In this document: positions 7,430 through 15,605 of the stretch, piece by piece
Numbering within the stretch: position 1 is the stretch's first letter
Layout: each line of letters begins with the position of its first letter
Program-made: the position numbers and the translations under genes
The notes under the pieces: model-generated
What the model saw: only the letters and a program-made list of their open reading frames with translations
What the model was told of the DNA's origin: nothing
Database searches by the model: none
NCBI RefSeq assembly: GCF_000519205.1
Contig: NZ_JAFB01000004.1
Coordinates: forward strand, 155,269-219,268
Length of the DNA stretch: 64,000 bases
From: Amycolatopsis taiwanensis DSM 45107
Lineage (GTDB): Bacteria > Actinomycetota > Actinomycetes > Mycobacteriales > Pseudonocardiaceae
Direction: 5' to 3'

Positions 7430-9817
7430 ATGACCGAATACCGGCTGCTCCCCCTGCTGCCCCTGGACGACGACGTCGTGCTGCCCGGCATGATCGTTCC
7501 GCTGGACCTCTCCGCAACCGAGGTCCGCGCCGCGGTCGAGTCCGCGCAGGCGAAGGCGCCCGCGCTGCCCGGCATCAGGTCGACGAACAACGCCGAAGTT
7601 CTGCTCGTCCCGCGCGTGTCCGGCGAGTACGCCGAACTGGGCACGATCGCCACCATCGAGCGGGTCGGGCGGATGCCCGGCGGCAAGGCCGCTGCACTCG
7701 TGCGCGGCCAGCGCCGCGCACGCGTCGGCGAGACCGGGCAAGGCCCGGGAACGGCGCGCTGGGTGCGGGCGGAGGAGATCGCCGAGGTCACCGACCAGCG
7801 TTCCACCGCACTGGCCGCGGAGTACAAGTCGGCGGTGATCGCCGTGCTCCAGCAGCGCGGTGGCTGGCAGATGATCGACGCGGTGCAGCAACTCGAAAGC
7901 CCGTCGGAGATCGCCGACCTCGCGGGCAACGCGCCGTACCTGACCGTCGAGCAGAAACTCGAACTGCTGCGGCTGACCGACGTCTCGGCGCGGCTGGAGC
8001 GCGCGCTCGAATGGAGCCGCGAGCACCAGGCCGAGCAGGAGGTCACCGACACCATCAACAAGGACGTCGCGGAAGGCGTGGAAAAGCAGCAGAAGGAGTT
8101 CCTGCTGCGGCGCCAGTTGGAGGCGATCCGCAAGGAACTCGGCGAACTGGACGGTGGCGACGACTCCGGCGACTACCGCGCCCGGGTAGAGGCCGCCGAC
8201 CTGCCCGACCACGTGCGCAAGGCCGCGCTGTCCGAAGTGGACAAGCTGGAGCGGACCTCCGACCAGTCGCCGGAGGGCGGCTGGATCCGGACCTGGCTGG
8301 ACACCGTGCTCGACCTGCCGTGGCACACCAGGACCACCGACGTGCACGACATCGCCGGGGCGCGGGCCGTGCTGGACGCCGACCACGCCGGTCTCGACGA
8401 CGTCAAGGAGCGGATCATCGAGTACCTGGCCGTGCGGTCCCGGCGCGCCGAAAGCGAGAAGGCCGCCGAGCGTGGCGGCCGGCGGGGAGGCGGCACCGTG
8501 CTGGCCCTGGTCGGCCCGCCCGGCGTCGGCAAGACGTCGCTCGGCGAGTCCATCGCCAAGGCCATGGGGCGCGAGTTCGTCCGGGTCGCGCTCGGCGGCG
8601 TGCGGGACGAGGCGGAGATCCGCGGTCACCGGCGCACCTACGTCGGCGCGATGCCGGGCCGGATCGTGCGGGCCGTCAAGGAAGCCGGGTCGATGAACCC
8701 GGTGGTGCTGCTGGACGAGGTCGACAAGGTGGGCGCGGACTATCGCGGCGACCCGACCGCAGCGCTGCTGGAAGTGCTGGACCCCGAGCAGAACCACACC
8801 TTCCGCGACCACTACCTGGAGGTCGAGCTCGACCTGTCGGACGTGGTGTTCCTGGCGACGGCGAACGCGCTGGAGACCATTCCCGGACCGTTGCTGGACC
8901 GGATGGAGCTGGTCACCCTCGACGGCTACACCGAGCACGAGAAGGTGATCATCGGACGGGACCACCTGCTGCCGCGCGAGCTGGAGCGGGCCGGCCTCGG
9001 TCCGAACGACGTTTCGCTGACCGACGCCGCGCTGAGCCGGATCGCCGCCGAGTACACCCGCGAGGCCGGTGTGCGGAACGCGAACCGGACCATCGCCAAG
9101 GTGCTGCGGAAGGTCACCACCCGGGTGGCGCTGGGCGAGGCGACGCTGCCGATCACGGTGGACGCGCCGGACCTCGCGGACTACCTCGGCCGTCCCCGGC
9201 ACCTGCCGGAGTCGTCGCTGCCCGAATCCACCCAGCGGACCGCGACAGCCGGTGTGGCCACGGGCCTGGCGGTGACCGGCGCGGGCGGCGACGTGCTCTA
9301 CGTCGAGGCATCGCTGGCGGACTCGGAGTCCGGCGCGTCCGGGCTGACCCTGACCGGGCAGCTGGGCGACGTGATGAAGGAATCCGCTCAGATCGCGCTG
9401 TCCTACCTGCGTTCCCACGGCGCGGAGCTGGAGTTGCCGGTCGGTGACCTGGCCCAGCGCGGCATCCACGTGCACGTGCCCGCGGGCGCGGTGCCCAAGG
9501 ACGGGCCGTCAGCCGGGATCACCATGACCACCGCGCTGGCTTCGCTGCTGTCCGGCCGCGTCGTGCGCGCGGACGTGGCCATGACCGGCGAGGTCTCGCT
9601 CACCGGACGCGTGCTGCCGATCGGCGGGGTCAAGCAGAAACTGCTCGCCGCGCACCGCGCCGGGCTGCGGACGGTGATCATCCCGGCGCGCAACGAACCG
9701 GACCTCGACGACGTGCCCGCCGAGATCCTGTCGGAGCTCGATGTGCACCCGGTCACCGAAGTCCGCGAGGTCCTGGACCTCGCCCTCACCCCCGCCCGCA
9801 TCGCGCAGGCGGCCTGA
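7430..9817 (+). CDS. lon: ATP-dependent Lon protease
   Basis: A 795-aa cytoplasmic AAA+ serine protease that unfolds and degrades misfolded and regulatory proteins. Domain order: LonN substrate-binding domain (from [20 protein letters not shown]), a helical region (~190-310), an AAA+ module with Walker [11 protein letters not shown] (~361) and Walker [12 protein letters not shown], and the C-terminal peptidase with [11 protein letters not shown] (catalytic Ser694) and LPIGGVKQK (Lys737), the normal Ser-Lys spacing of 43. The length is normal for bacterial Lon. I chose the ATG at 7430 because GGAG lies 8 nt upstream. An in-frame upstream extension would translate the leader hairpin. An HspR-type HAIR palindrome at 7338 suggests heat-shock control. 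A terminator follows at 9825. Confidence 0.97.
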   Translation: MTEYRLLPLLPLDDDVVLPGMIVPLDLSATEVRAAVESAQAKAPALPGIRSTNNAEVLLVPRVSGEYAELGTIATIERVGRMPGGKAAALVRGQRRARVGETGQGPGTARWVRAEEIAEVTDQRSTALAAEYKSAVIAVLQQRGGWQMIDAVQQLESPSEIADLAGNAPYLTVEQKLELLRLTDVSARLERALEWSREHQAEQEVTDTINKDVAEGVEKQQKEFLLRRQLEAIRKELGELDGGDDSGDYRARVEAADLPDHVRKAALSEVDKLERTSDQSPEGGWIRTWLDTVLDLPWHTRTTDVHDIAGARAVLDADHAGLDDVKERIIEYLAVRSRRAESEKAAERGGRRGGGTVLALVGPPGVGKTSLGESIAKAMGREFVRVALGGVRDEAEIRGHRRTYVGAMPGRIVRAVKEAGSMNPVVLLDEVDKVGADYRGDPTAALLEVLDPEQNHTFRDHYLEVELDLSDVVFLATANALETIPGPLLDRMELVTLDGYTEHEKVIIGRDHLLPRELERAGLGPNDVSLTDAALSRIAAEYTREAGVRNANRTIAKVLRKVTTRVALGEATLPITVDAPDLADYLGRPRHLPESSLPESTQRTATAGVATGLAVTGAGGDVLYVEASLADSESGASGLTLTGQLGDVMKESAQIALSYLRSHGAELELPVGDLAQRGIHVHVPAGAVPKDGPSAGITMTTALASLLSGRVVRADVAMTGEVSLTGRVLPIGGVKQKLLAAHRAGLRTVIIPARNEPDLDDVPAEILSELDVHPVTEVREVLDLALTPARIAQAA

Positions 9818-9824
9818 CCGCAAC

Positions 9825-9852
9825 CGCCCCCGGGTGTCGGCACCCGGGGGCG
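9825..9852. terminator. lon terminator hairpin
   Basis: CGCCCCCGGGTG-TCGG-CACCCGGGGGCG is a perfect 12-bp stem with a tetraloop, 8 bp after the lon stop codon. It is the expected intrinsic terminator for lon. Confidence 0.85.
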
Positions 9853-9915
9853 GCCCGCACAAGCCGCCAGCGGTTGGCCGGGTCGTGACGCCACCAACCT
9901 GGCACACTGCAGATT

Positions 9916-10977
9916 GTGAATAGTCCTGCCATCCGGCGTTCGCTGGCTCTGCACGGTCCTGTCCGGCGCAAGCCACTCGACTTGCTGCGCCAGTGGGCCG
10001 ACCTGGTCGGTCCGGACACCTCGCCCGAGGAACCGGTGGAGCGGCTGGAGGCCGGCTTCGCCGAACTGCTGGGTACCCCGGCGGCGTTGTTCTTCCCGAG
10101 CGGCACCATGGCGCAGCAGGTGGCGCTGCGGGTGCACGCCGAGCGACGGGGCCGGTGGACCTTTGCCGGGCACCCCTACCTGCATCTGGACAACTGGGAA
10201 CTGCAGGGCTACAACGCGGTGCATGGTCTTCGGTTCCACCCCGCCGGGGACCGGCACGAGTTGCTCAGCACGGCGGATGTGGCGGCGATCGGCGAGCCGC
10301 TGGCCGCGGTGGTGTGGGAACTGCCCCAGCGAGACCTCGGCGGTCTCCTGCCGGAATGGGCGCAGCTGTGTGAACAGGTCGAGTTGGCCCGTTCCCGAGG
10401 TGCGGCAGCGCATCTCGACGGTGGGCGGATCTTCGAGGCACAGCCGTTCTACGATCGGCCGCACGCGGAGATCGCGGGACTGTTCGACACGGTGTACGTG
10501 TCCCTCTACAAAGGACTGCAGGGCACTCGGGGCGCCGTGCTGGCCGGAGATGAGGCGACGATGGCGGAGGCCGCGGTGTGGCGGCGGCGTCTCGGTGGCG
10601 CGATCCCGGACGCCTGGCCGCTCGCCCTGGGTGCCCTCGTGGGGTTGGACCGGCTGGTGCCGCGCATGGCAGAGTTCCGCGACCACGCGGTGGCGATCGC
10701 CGCCGCGCTCAACGCCGACGGGACCGTGCGCGTGTTCCCGGACCCGCCGCAGACCCCGCTGTTCCACGTCCACGTGCCCGCTCCCAAGGCCGCGGTCGAG
10801 CGAGTCGGCGAGGAGATGATCGCCGAACACGGCACGCAAATGTTCCTGCGAGTCCGTTCGTCCCCGGACCCGTCACGGTGCGCCTTCGAAGTCACGGTCG
10901 GGGAGAACGCGATGGAGTTCGACCCCAAGGAAGTGGTGGAACTCGTGCGGCAACTGGTGAAACGTGCGCGAGCCTAA
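9916..10977 (+). CDS. Threonine aldolase-like PLP enzyme (beta-eliminating lyase family)
   Basis: A 353-aa fold-type I PLP enzyme resembling L-threonine aldolase and related beta-eliminating lyases, which cleave 3-hydroxy amino acids to glycine and an aldehyde. Visible family features: [14 protein letters not shown] near the cofactor phosphate site, [11 protein letters not shown] (the Asp that contacts the pyridine nitrogen, and an Arg), and [18 protein letters not shown], whose Lys should form the internal aldimine. The usual His that stacks on PLP in LtaE cannot be placed with certainty, so the substrate may differ from threonine. The start (TTG/GTG region at 9916) gives [14 protein letters not shown]. 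It stands alone between the lon terminator and repeat array B. Confidence 0.85.
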   Translation: MNSPAIRRSLALHGPVRRKPLDLLRQWADLVGPDTSPEEPVERLEAGFAELLGTPAALFFPSGTMAQQVALRVHAERRGRWTFAGHPYLHLDNWELQGYNAVHGLRFHPAGDRHELLSTADVAAIGEPLAAVVWELPQRDLGGLLPEWAQLCEQVELARSRGAAAHLDGGRIFEAQPFYDRPHAEIAGLFDTVYVSLYKGLQGTRGAVLAGDEATMAEAAVWRRRLGGAIPDAWPLALGALVGLDRLVPRMAEFRDHAVAIAAALNADGTVRVFPDPPQTPLFHVHVPAPKAAVERVGEEMIAEHGTQMFLRVRSSPDPSRCAFEVTVGENAMEFDPKEVVELVRQLVKRARA

Positions 10978-11120
10978 CGCCGCGTGACCCGTTGGCTGGG
11001 GCGGGCTGCGGTAGGACGCTTGCTCGTCGCCTCAACCCGGAACTCGCCCGCCCCAACCGGGAACACACTTTCCTGAACTGGGAATCGCACGACCTAACCA
11101 GGGACACGCCTTCCGGAACC

Positions 11121-11340
11121 GGAACTCGGTCGCCTGGAGCGGGAACTCGGCCGCCGCAACCCGGAACTCGGTCGCCTGAACCAGGAACTCGCACGCCTGA
11201 ACCAGGAACTCGCACGCCTGAACCCGGAACTCGATCGCCTGAACCAGGAACTCGCACGCCTGAACCCGGAACTCGGTCGCCTGAACCGGGAACTCGGCCG
11301 CCTGGGGCGGGAACTCGGTTGCCTGGGGCGGGGACACGGG
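11121..11340. repeat. 21-bp tandem repeat array, ten units (array B, inverse of array A)
   Basis: Units GGAACTCGGTCGCCTGAACC plus one base start every 21 bp from 11121 to 11310, with a decayed unit at 11331 and further degenerate copies from about 11035. Reverse-complementing array A (7096-7290) gives the same unit, so the two arrays face each other across lon and the aldolase gene. Confidence 0.9.
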
Positions 11341-11376
11341 TTCCTTGGGTACGTGTCTATTGAGGACAGTCTGGGC

Positions 11377-11512
11377 AGGAGACTTTCGGGTGCGCTGGTC
11401 AGGTTGCTTTGGGCCGACTGGCGGGAGAGTTTTGGGGTACTGGTCAGGACGCTTGGGGCGATGGGCGGGAGATTTCGGGGCGTGGCGGTTAGGAATCTTT
11501 TCGGGCACGGCT
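11377..11512. repeat. Degenerate ~45-bp tandem repeat (three units)
   Basis: Three units begin GGCAGGAGACTTTCGGG, GGCGGGAGAGTTTTGGGG and GGCGGGAGATTTCGGGG. Each carries an internal GGTCAGG or GGTTAGG about 25 bp later. Unit lengths are 44-46 bp. The last unit runs into the 3' end of the polymerase-domain gene. Confidence 0.6.
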
Positions 11513-12490
11513 GGGGGCGACGCGCGGTGGTTCGTTCGGCTGCTTGGGATATACCGGCGGCCACGGCGCGTCCATCAGACCGGCGTCGAGATCCCGGCGC
11601 GACCACTCGAGCAGCGGCTCGATCGACTGCGGCTGCGCCGCCGCCCACGGGTCACCACGCTCGGCAAGCCGGGCCGGGACGGTCGCGATGGTCAACTCGT
11701 CCGGCTCCACCGTCGAAAGCTCGTCCCAGCCGATCGGCGCCGACACCTGCGCGCCGACCCGAGGCCGCGCGCACCAGGCCCCGAAAACGGTCTTGTGCGG
11801 CGCGTTCTGGTTGAAGTCGACGAAGACCCGTTTGCCGCGTTCTTCCTTCCACCACTGGGCGGTGATCAGGTCGGGGTGGCGGCGTTCGAGTTCCCTCGCC
11901 AGCGCCACCGCGGCCGCCCGCACCTGGTAGCCGTCCCACTTGGGTTGCAGCCCGACGTAGATGTGCAGGCCCCGCGAACCCGTCGTCTTCAGCAGCGACT
12001 GGATCCCGAGCTCGTCCAGCAGCGCCTTCGTGCGCACGGCAGTCTCCCGGACCTGGGAGAACACCACACCTGGCGAGGGGTCGAGGTCGATCCGCAGCTC
12101 GTCGGTGACCTCCGGGGTCGCGGCGTGGATCGGCCATACGTGGAAGCCGAGGCAACCGAGGTTGACCGCCCAGACGATGTGCGCCAGGTCGGCCGCGACG
12201 AGCGCGTCGCTCGTGGTCCCGTTGGGCGTGGCCACCACCGTCGTGTTGACCCAGGACGGGGTCGACTTCGGTACCCGCTTCTGGAACCACGACTTGCCGC
12301 CCGCGCCCTCGGGATACCGCTCCATCAGCAGCGGGCGCCCACCCAGCGTGCTCAGCAGCGGCTCCGCGACCGCCTGGTAGTAGCGAACGAGGTCGAGCTT
12401 CGTCTCGCCACGCCGGGAGAAGAAGACCTTGTCCGGATTGGACACTGTGACTTCACGGCCGTCGATCTCCAGCGTGACGGACTCGCTCAT
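11489..12490 (-). CDS. Stand-alone LigD-type polymerase domain (NHEJ primase-polymerase)
   Basis: A 333-aa archaeo-eukaryotic primase-type polymerase, equivalent to the LigD Pol domain or mycobacterial PolD. It would add ribo- or deoxynucleotides during end joining or gap repair. Catalytic metal-binding acidic residues are visible: Asp135 and Asp137 in RIDLDPSPG and Asp225 in VFVDFNQN. Also present are SRGLHIY (His176) and FQKRVPKSTPSWV, the conserved basic stretch. It follows ligC and a 28-aa ORF in one operon; its ATG (12490) is 3 nt after that ORF's stop, with GGAGGA upstream. The last ~25 residues are a basic, Pro-rich tail outside the domain. Confidence 0.93.
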   Translation of the reverse strand: MSESVTLEIDGREVTVSNPDKVFFSRRGETKLDLVRYYQAVAEPLLSTLGGRPLLMERYPEGAGGKSWFQKRVPKSTPSWVNTTVVATPNGTTSDALVAADLAHIVWAVNLGCLGFHVWPIHAATPEVTDELRIDLDPSPGVVFSQVRETAVRTKALLDELGIQSLLKTTGSRGLHIYVGLQPKWDGYQVRAAAVALARELERRHPDLITAQWWKEERGKRVFVDFNQNAPHKTVFGAWCARPRVGAQVSAPIGWDELSTVEPDELTIATVPARLAERGDPWAAAQPQSIEPLLEWSRRDLDAGLMDAPWPPVYPKQPNEPPRVAPSRARKDS

Positions 12491-12492
12491 CG

Positions 12493-12579
12493 CTATTCCT
12501 CCACGAGTTCGCGCGCGACCGTGTCCTGTGGGGGCTCCTTTATCCGGTCGACGGGGCGCTCCATCCGGCTCCGAGTCAT
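12493..12579 (-). CDS. 28-aa ORF coupled between ligC and the polymerase gene
   Basis: A small ORF (MTRSRMERPVDRIKEPPQDT, then VARELVEE). Its ATG overlaps the ligC stop codon as ATGA, and its own stop lies inside the ribosome-binding region of the polymerase gene (GGAGGAATAG-CG-ATG). It may be a translated peptide or simply a way of coupling ribosomes from ligC to the polymerase gene. No family is recognised and expression is not proven. Confidence 0.4.
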   Translation of the reverse strand: MTRSRMERPVDRIKEPPQDTVARELVEE

Positions 12580-13649
12580 GATCGGGCCTCCTCGAACAGC
12601 GCGGCCAGCTCGGCCGGCGCCACCTCTTCCAGCTGGCCGTACGTGCACGACTCCGGCTGCCGGTCCGGCCGGAACCGGGCCAGCCGGGTGCCGTGCCGGA
12701 ACCGTCCCGACTGCACGTGTTCGTAGCGGACCTCCGCGACCCGCTCGATGCGCAACGGCTCCCAGCTCAGGTCCTTCTGCGCGTTCCACCGGCTCTGCAT
12801 GCCCGGCATCCGGCCCGCGGGCGCCTCCGCCTCGGCCCAGTCACGCCACGGGTGCCCGGCGAGCGCGTTGTGCCGCAACGGTTCCAGCTCACCCACCAGC
12901 TCACGGCGGCGTGCCGCGGTGAAACTGCTCGCCACGCCCACGTGATGCAGGGTTCCGTCCTCGTCGTACAGGCCCAGCAACAGCGACCCGACGCCCTTCC
13001 CGTCCTTGTGCCACCGGAATCCGGCCACCACGCAGTCGGCGGTGCGCTCGTGCTTGACCTTCCACATGACGCGCCGGTCCTGCTGGTACGGCTCGTCGGC
13101 CGGCTTCGCCATCACCCCGTCGAAACCGGCGCCCTCGAACCGGTTGAACCAGTCCTCGGCCACCTCGGCGTCTTCGGTCATCGGGGTGAGGTGCACCCGC
13201 GCGAGCCGGGTGTCCACGACGCCCTCCAGCAGCCGGCGCCGCTGTCCGAACGGCTCGTTCATCAGGTCGCGGTCACCGAGCGCGAGCAGGTCGAAGACGA
13301 CCAGGCTGGCCGGTGTCTCGGCGGCCAGCTTCCGCACCCGCGAGGCGGCCGGATGCAGCCGTAGCTGCAGGCTGTCGAAGTCCAGGCCGCGCGCGGTCAC
13401 GATCACGATCTCGCCGTCCACCACGCAGCGCTCCGGCAGCGCATCCTTGATCAGGTCGATCAGCTCCGGGAAGTACCGGGTCAGCGGCCGGTCATTGCGG
13501 GAACCGAGCTCGACCTCGTCGGCGTCGCGGAACACGATGCAGCGAAAGCCGTCCCATTTCGGCTCGTACCGCAGGTCTCCGGCGCGGGGAACCTCGTGCA
13601 CGGCCTTGGCGAGCATCGGTTTGACCGGTGGCATTACAGGCAGGTCCAC
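12576..13649 (-). CDS. ligC: ATP-dependent DNA ligase, LigC type
   Basis: A 357-aa ATP-dependent DNA ligase that seals nicks in repair and backup end joining. The nucleotidyltransferase motif I is EPKWDGFR with adenylated Lys31. Motif Ia/III-like VELGSRNDRPLTRYFPEL and VVDGEIVI, motif IV GFDGVMAKPAD and motif V MWKVKHERTADCVV follow. The OB-fold spans ~200-320. There is no Pol or phosphoesterase domain, so it matches mycobacterial LigC rather than full LigD. It forms an operon with the separate polymerase domain gene, as LigC and PolD genes do in mycobacteria. It is divergent from kptA across 158 bp. Confidence 0.93.
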   Translation of the reverse strand: MDLPVMPPVKPMLAKAVHEVPRAGDLRYEPKWDGFRCIVFRDADEVELGSRNDRPLTRYFPELIDLIKDALPERCVVDGEIVIVTARGLDFDSLQLRLHPAASRVRKLAAETPASLVVFDLLALGDRDLMNEPFGQRRRLLEGVVDTRLARVHLTPMTEDAEVAEDWFNRFEGAGFDGVMAKPADEPYQQDRRVMWKVKHERTADCVVAGFRWHKDGKGVGSLLLGLYDEDGTLHHVGVASSFTAARRRELVGELEPLRHNALAGHPWRDWAEAEAPAGRMPGMQSRWNAQKDLSWEPLRIERVAEVRYEHVQSGRFRHGTRLARFRPDRQPESCTYGQLEEVAPAELAALFEEARS

Positions 13650-13807
13650 AGCCCGATACTAGATGGCCCCACCGACACAACGGGCCGGCTTCGCGCTCGT
13701 TTCGACAAGCGTGACCAGCGCGAACAGGCCCATCACTGCGCGTTCACCCGATCGCGCAGACAGCTCCTGGCCGCCGGGTTGGCTCGGCGAGTCGCCAAGA
13801 TGGAGAC

Positions 13808-14359
13808 ATGACGCCTTCGCTCGTCCGCATCAGCAAGTTTCTGAGCCTGGTGCTGCGGCACGATCCGGCTCGGATCGGGTTACGCCTCGATCCGGCCGGC
13901 TGGGCGGATATCGACGAGTTGCTGGACAAAGCGGCAGCCGCCGGGACACCGATCACGCGGGAAACCCTGCTACAGGTCGTCGAACAGAACAACAAGCAAC
14001 GGTTCGCACTGAACTCCGAGCGCAACCTGATCCGCGCGAATCAAGGGCACAGCATCGACGTCGACCTCGGGCTGGCCCCGCTCCGTCCACCGGAAGAGCT
14101 GTTCCACGGGACCGGTCATCGTTTCGTGGAAGCGATCCGCAGAGAAGGGATCGATCCGCGCGACCGTCATCACGTGCACCTGTCCAGTGACGTCGAAACG
14201 GCCACGACGGTCGGCCGCCGCCACGGCCGTCCCGTCGTGCTGTTGGTCGACGCCGGCCGGATGCACGCCGACGGCCACGTCTTCTACCGCTCGGACAACG
14301 GTGTCTGGCTCACCGACGCGGTGCCGCCTGGCTATCTCCGCGTGGTGGACACGGACTAA
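13808..14359 (+). CDS. kptA: RNA 2'-phosphotransferase, KptA/Tpt1 family
   Basis: A 183-aa NAD+-dependent enzyme. In eukaryotes Tpt1 moves a 2'-phosphate from spliced RNA to NAD+; bacterial and other homologues can also ADP-ribosylate nucleic-acid 5'-phosphates. Family signatures are all visible: KFLSLVLRHDPARIGLRLDP with AGWADIDELL, NNKQRF, IRANQGHSIDVDL, ELFHGTGHRF, HHVHLSSD and FYRSDNGVWLTDAVPPGYL. The Arg-His-Arg-Arg catalytic tetrad positions (LRH, GH and downstream Arg) appear present. Length is normal. The ATG at 13808 starts a compact product. It lies head-to-head with the ligC operon, which hints at a shared role in nucleic-acid end repair. Confidence 0.92.
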   Translation: MTPSLVRISKFLSLVLRHDPARIGLRLDPAGWADIDELLDKAAAAGTPITRETLLQVVEQNNKQRFALNSERNLIRANQGHSIDVDLGLAPLRPPEELFHGTGHRFVEAIRREGIDPRDRHHVHLSSDVETATTVGRRHGRPVVLLVDAGRMHADGHVFYRSDNGVWLTDAVPPGYLRVVDTD

Positions 14360-14368
14360 CGGGCCGGT

Positions 14369-15505
14369 TCACCCGGTGTACTCGGGGAGCTTGATGTCGG
14401 TGGCGAACTTGTCCGTCATCTTCATCATCGCGCCGAACAGGAGGCTGCGGTTGAACATCCAGTTCCTCATCCGTATGCCGCGAGTCTTCCGGGGCGCCAG
14501 GAACGGACCCGCGTTCCCCTTCTTGGTGACCTTCGCGTAGCCGCGCATCAACTCGGTGTACCGGCGGAACGCGGTCTCGTGGTCACCGCGCAGCAGCTCA
14601 CCGGCGAGCACATACGCGCCGACGGTCGCGAGGCCCGTGCCGAAGCCGCCGAGCGTGTTCCCGTACGCCGCATCACCGAGCAGCACGACCCGGCCCTTCG
14701 CGTAGTCGTCCATGTCGACGCGACTGATCGAGTCGAGGAAGAAGTCCGGCGACGCGGGGATCTTCGTGAGGATCTCCGGCACCCGCCAGGCACCGCCGCG
14801 GTACGCGTCGAGCACCAGCTTCTTCTGCTGCTCGGCGTCGTAGCGATCGTAGGACAGCTCGTCGGCGGCGAACACGAAGAACGACTGCGCCTTCGGCCCG
14901 CCGAGCGCGACCATGCGGCCCGGCTCGTTGTACATCAGGCCCTCGCCGACGACGTCCAGATTGCCGAGCGCGTAGTAGTAGCCGAGGTGCTTGACGTAAT
15001 CGTGCTCGGGGCCGAACGCGAGACGGCGGACGTTGGAGTGGATACCGTCGGCGCCCACGACCAGGTCGAACGTCCGCGGCGCGCTGCGTTCGAACGTGAC
15101 GTGGACGCCGCCAGGCGTGTCGGTGAGCGACGTGATCGAGTCACCGAAGACGTACTCACAGGAGTTTCTGGTGCGCTCGTACAGGATCGCGGCGAGGTCA
15201 CCCCGGCGGATCTCGATGTCGCCGCCGGTGAACTCGCCGGGGATCGTGGCGAGCGGCTGCCCGTTGGCATCCACGACGGTCTGGTCCGTGCCGCCGGTCT
15301 GGCGGGCGAGCACGTCGTCGAGGATGCCCATTTTCGCCAGGACGGTGCGGTGGGTGGCGCCCTTGAAGTCGACGGCCTGGCCACCGGTGCGCAGGGTCGG
15401 CGCCTTCTCGACGACGGTGACGGTGGCGCCGTACCGGGCGAGCCAGAGGGCGAGGGCGGGGCCGGCGATGCTGGCGCCGGAGATGAGGACTGTCGTGTTC
15501 TTCAT
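14369..15505 (-). CDS. FAD-dependent monooxygenase (aromatic hydroxylase type)
   Basis: A 378-aa class A flavoprotein monooxygenase that would hydroxylate a small, probably aromatic, substrate using NAD(P)H and O2. It shows the N-terminal Rossmann fold (VLISGASIAGPALALWLARY, the GxGxxG motif degenerate to GASIAG), LVVGADGIHSNVRR (DG motif) and GRVVLLGDAAYGNTLGGFGT (GD motif). The closest described groups are PHBH-fold enzymes, including tetracycline-inactivating and phenolic hydroxylases. ATG at 15505 was chosen because the protein then starts MKNTTVLISGA. It lies downstream of, and on the same strand as, the AfsR-like regulator. Three 11-bp-spaced direct repeats sit just before its start. 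Confidence 0.88.
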   Translation of the reverse strand: MKNTTVLISGASIAGPALALWLARYGATVTVVEKAPTLRTGGQAVDFKGATHRTVLAKMGILDDVLARQTGGTDQTVVDANGQPLATIPGEFTGGDIEIRRGDLAAILYERTRNSCEYVFGDSITSLTDTPGGVHVTFERSAPRTFDLVVGADGIHSNVRRLAFGPEHDYVKHLGYYYALGNLDVVGEGLMYNEPGRMVALGGPKAQSFFVFAADELSYDRYDAEQQKKLVLDAYRGGAWRVPEILTKIPASPDFFLDSISRVDMDDYAKGRVVLLGDAAYGNTLGGFGTGLATVGAYVLAGELLRGDHETAFRRYTELMRGYAKVTKKGNAGPFLAPRKTRGIRMRNWMFNRSLLFGAMMKMTDKFATDIKLPEYTG

Positions 15506-15528
15506 GCCCCAGAGATTCGCGGGACCCG

Positions 15529-15566
15529 CCGACAACGCACCGACAGTGCGCTGACAGCCGTGTCAG
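15529..15566. promoter_or_regulatory. SARP-type direct-repeat box upstream of the monooxygenase
   Basis: CCGACA (15529-15534), CCGACA (15540-15545) and CTGACA (15551-15556) are spaced exactly 11 bp apart, 24-51 bp before the monooxygenase start. A CTGACA-GCCG-TGTCAG inverted repeat overlaps the last copy. Direct repeats with 11-bp periodicity are the binding pattern of SARP/AfsR OmpR-like domains, and such a regulator is encoded immediately upstream. Confidence 0.6.
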
Positions 15567-15605
15567 CGGGGCCTGAAAGGCGTTAGACGGACGTCCGAAA
15601 AGCTT

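Noticed and set aside
7031-9475. Very long open frames antisense to, or overlapping, lon on both strands
   Set aside because: They mirror the lon codon pattern in GC-rich DNA, have Arg/Gly/Pro-rich composition, no family motifs and no ribosome-binding site; lon itself shows all catalytic motifs.
7096-11340. CRISPR array
   Set aside because: The 21-bp units are contiguous with no unique spacers, and no cas genes occur in the window.
10578-11363. Open frame giving a PGTRSPE-type heptapeptide repeat protein through array B
   Set aside because: 21-bp repeats always give a 7-aa periodic frame; it begins inside the aldolase gene in another frame and has no start signal. The array A frame shows the same artefact.
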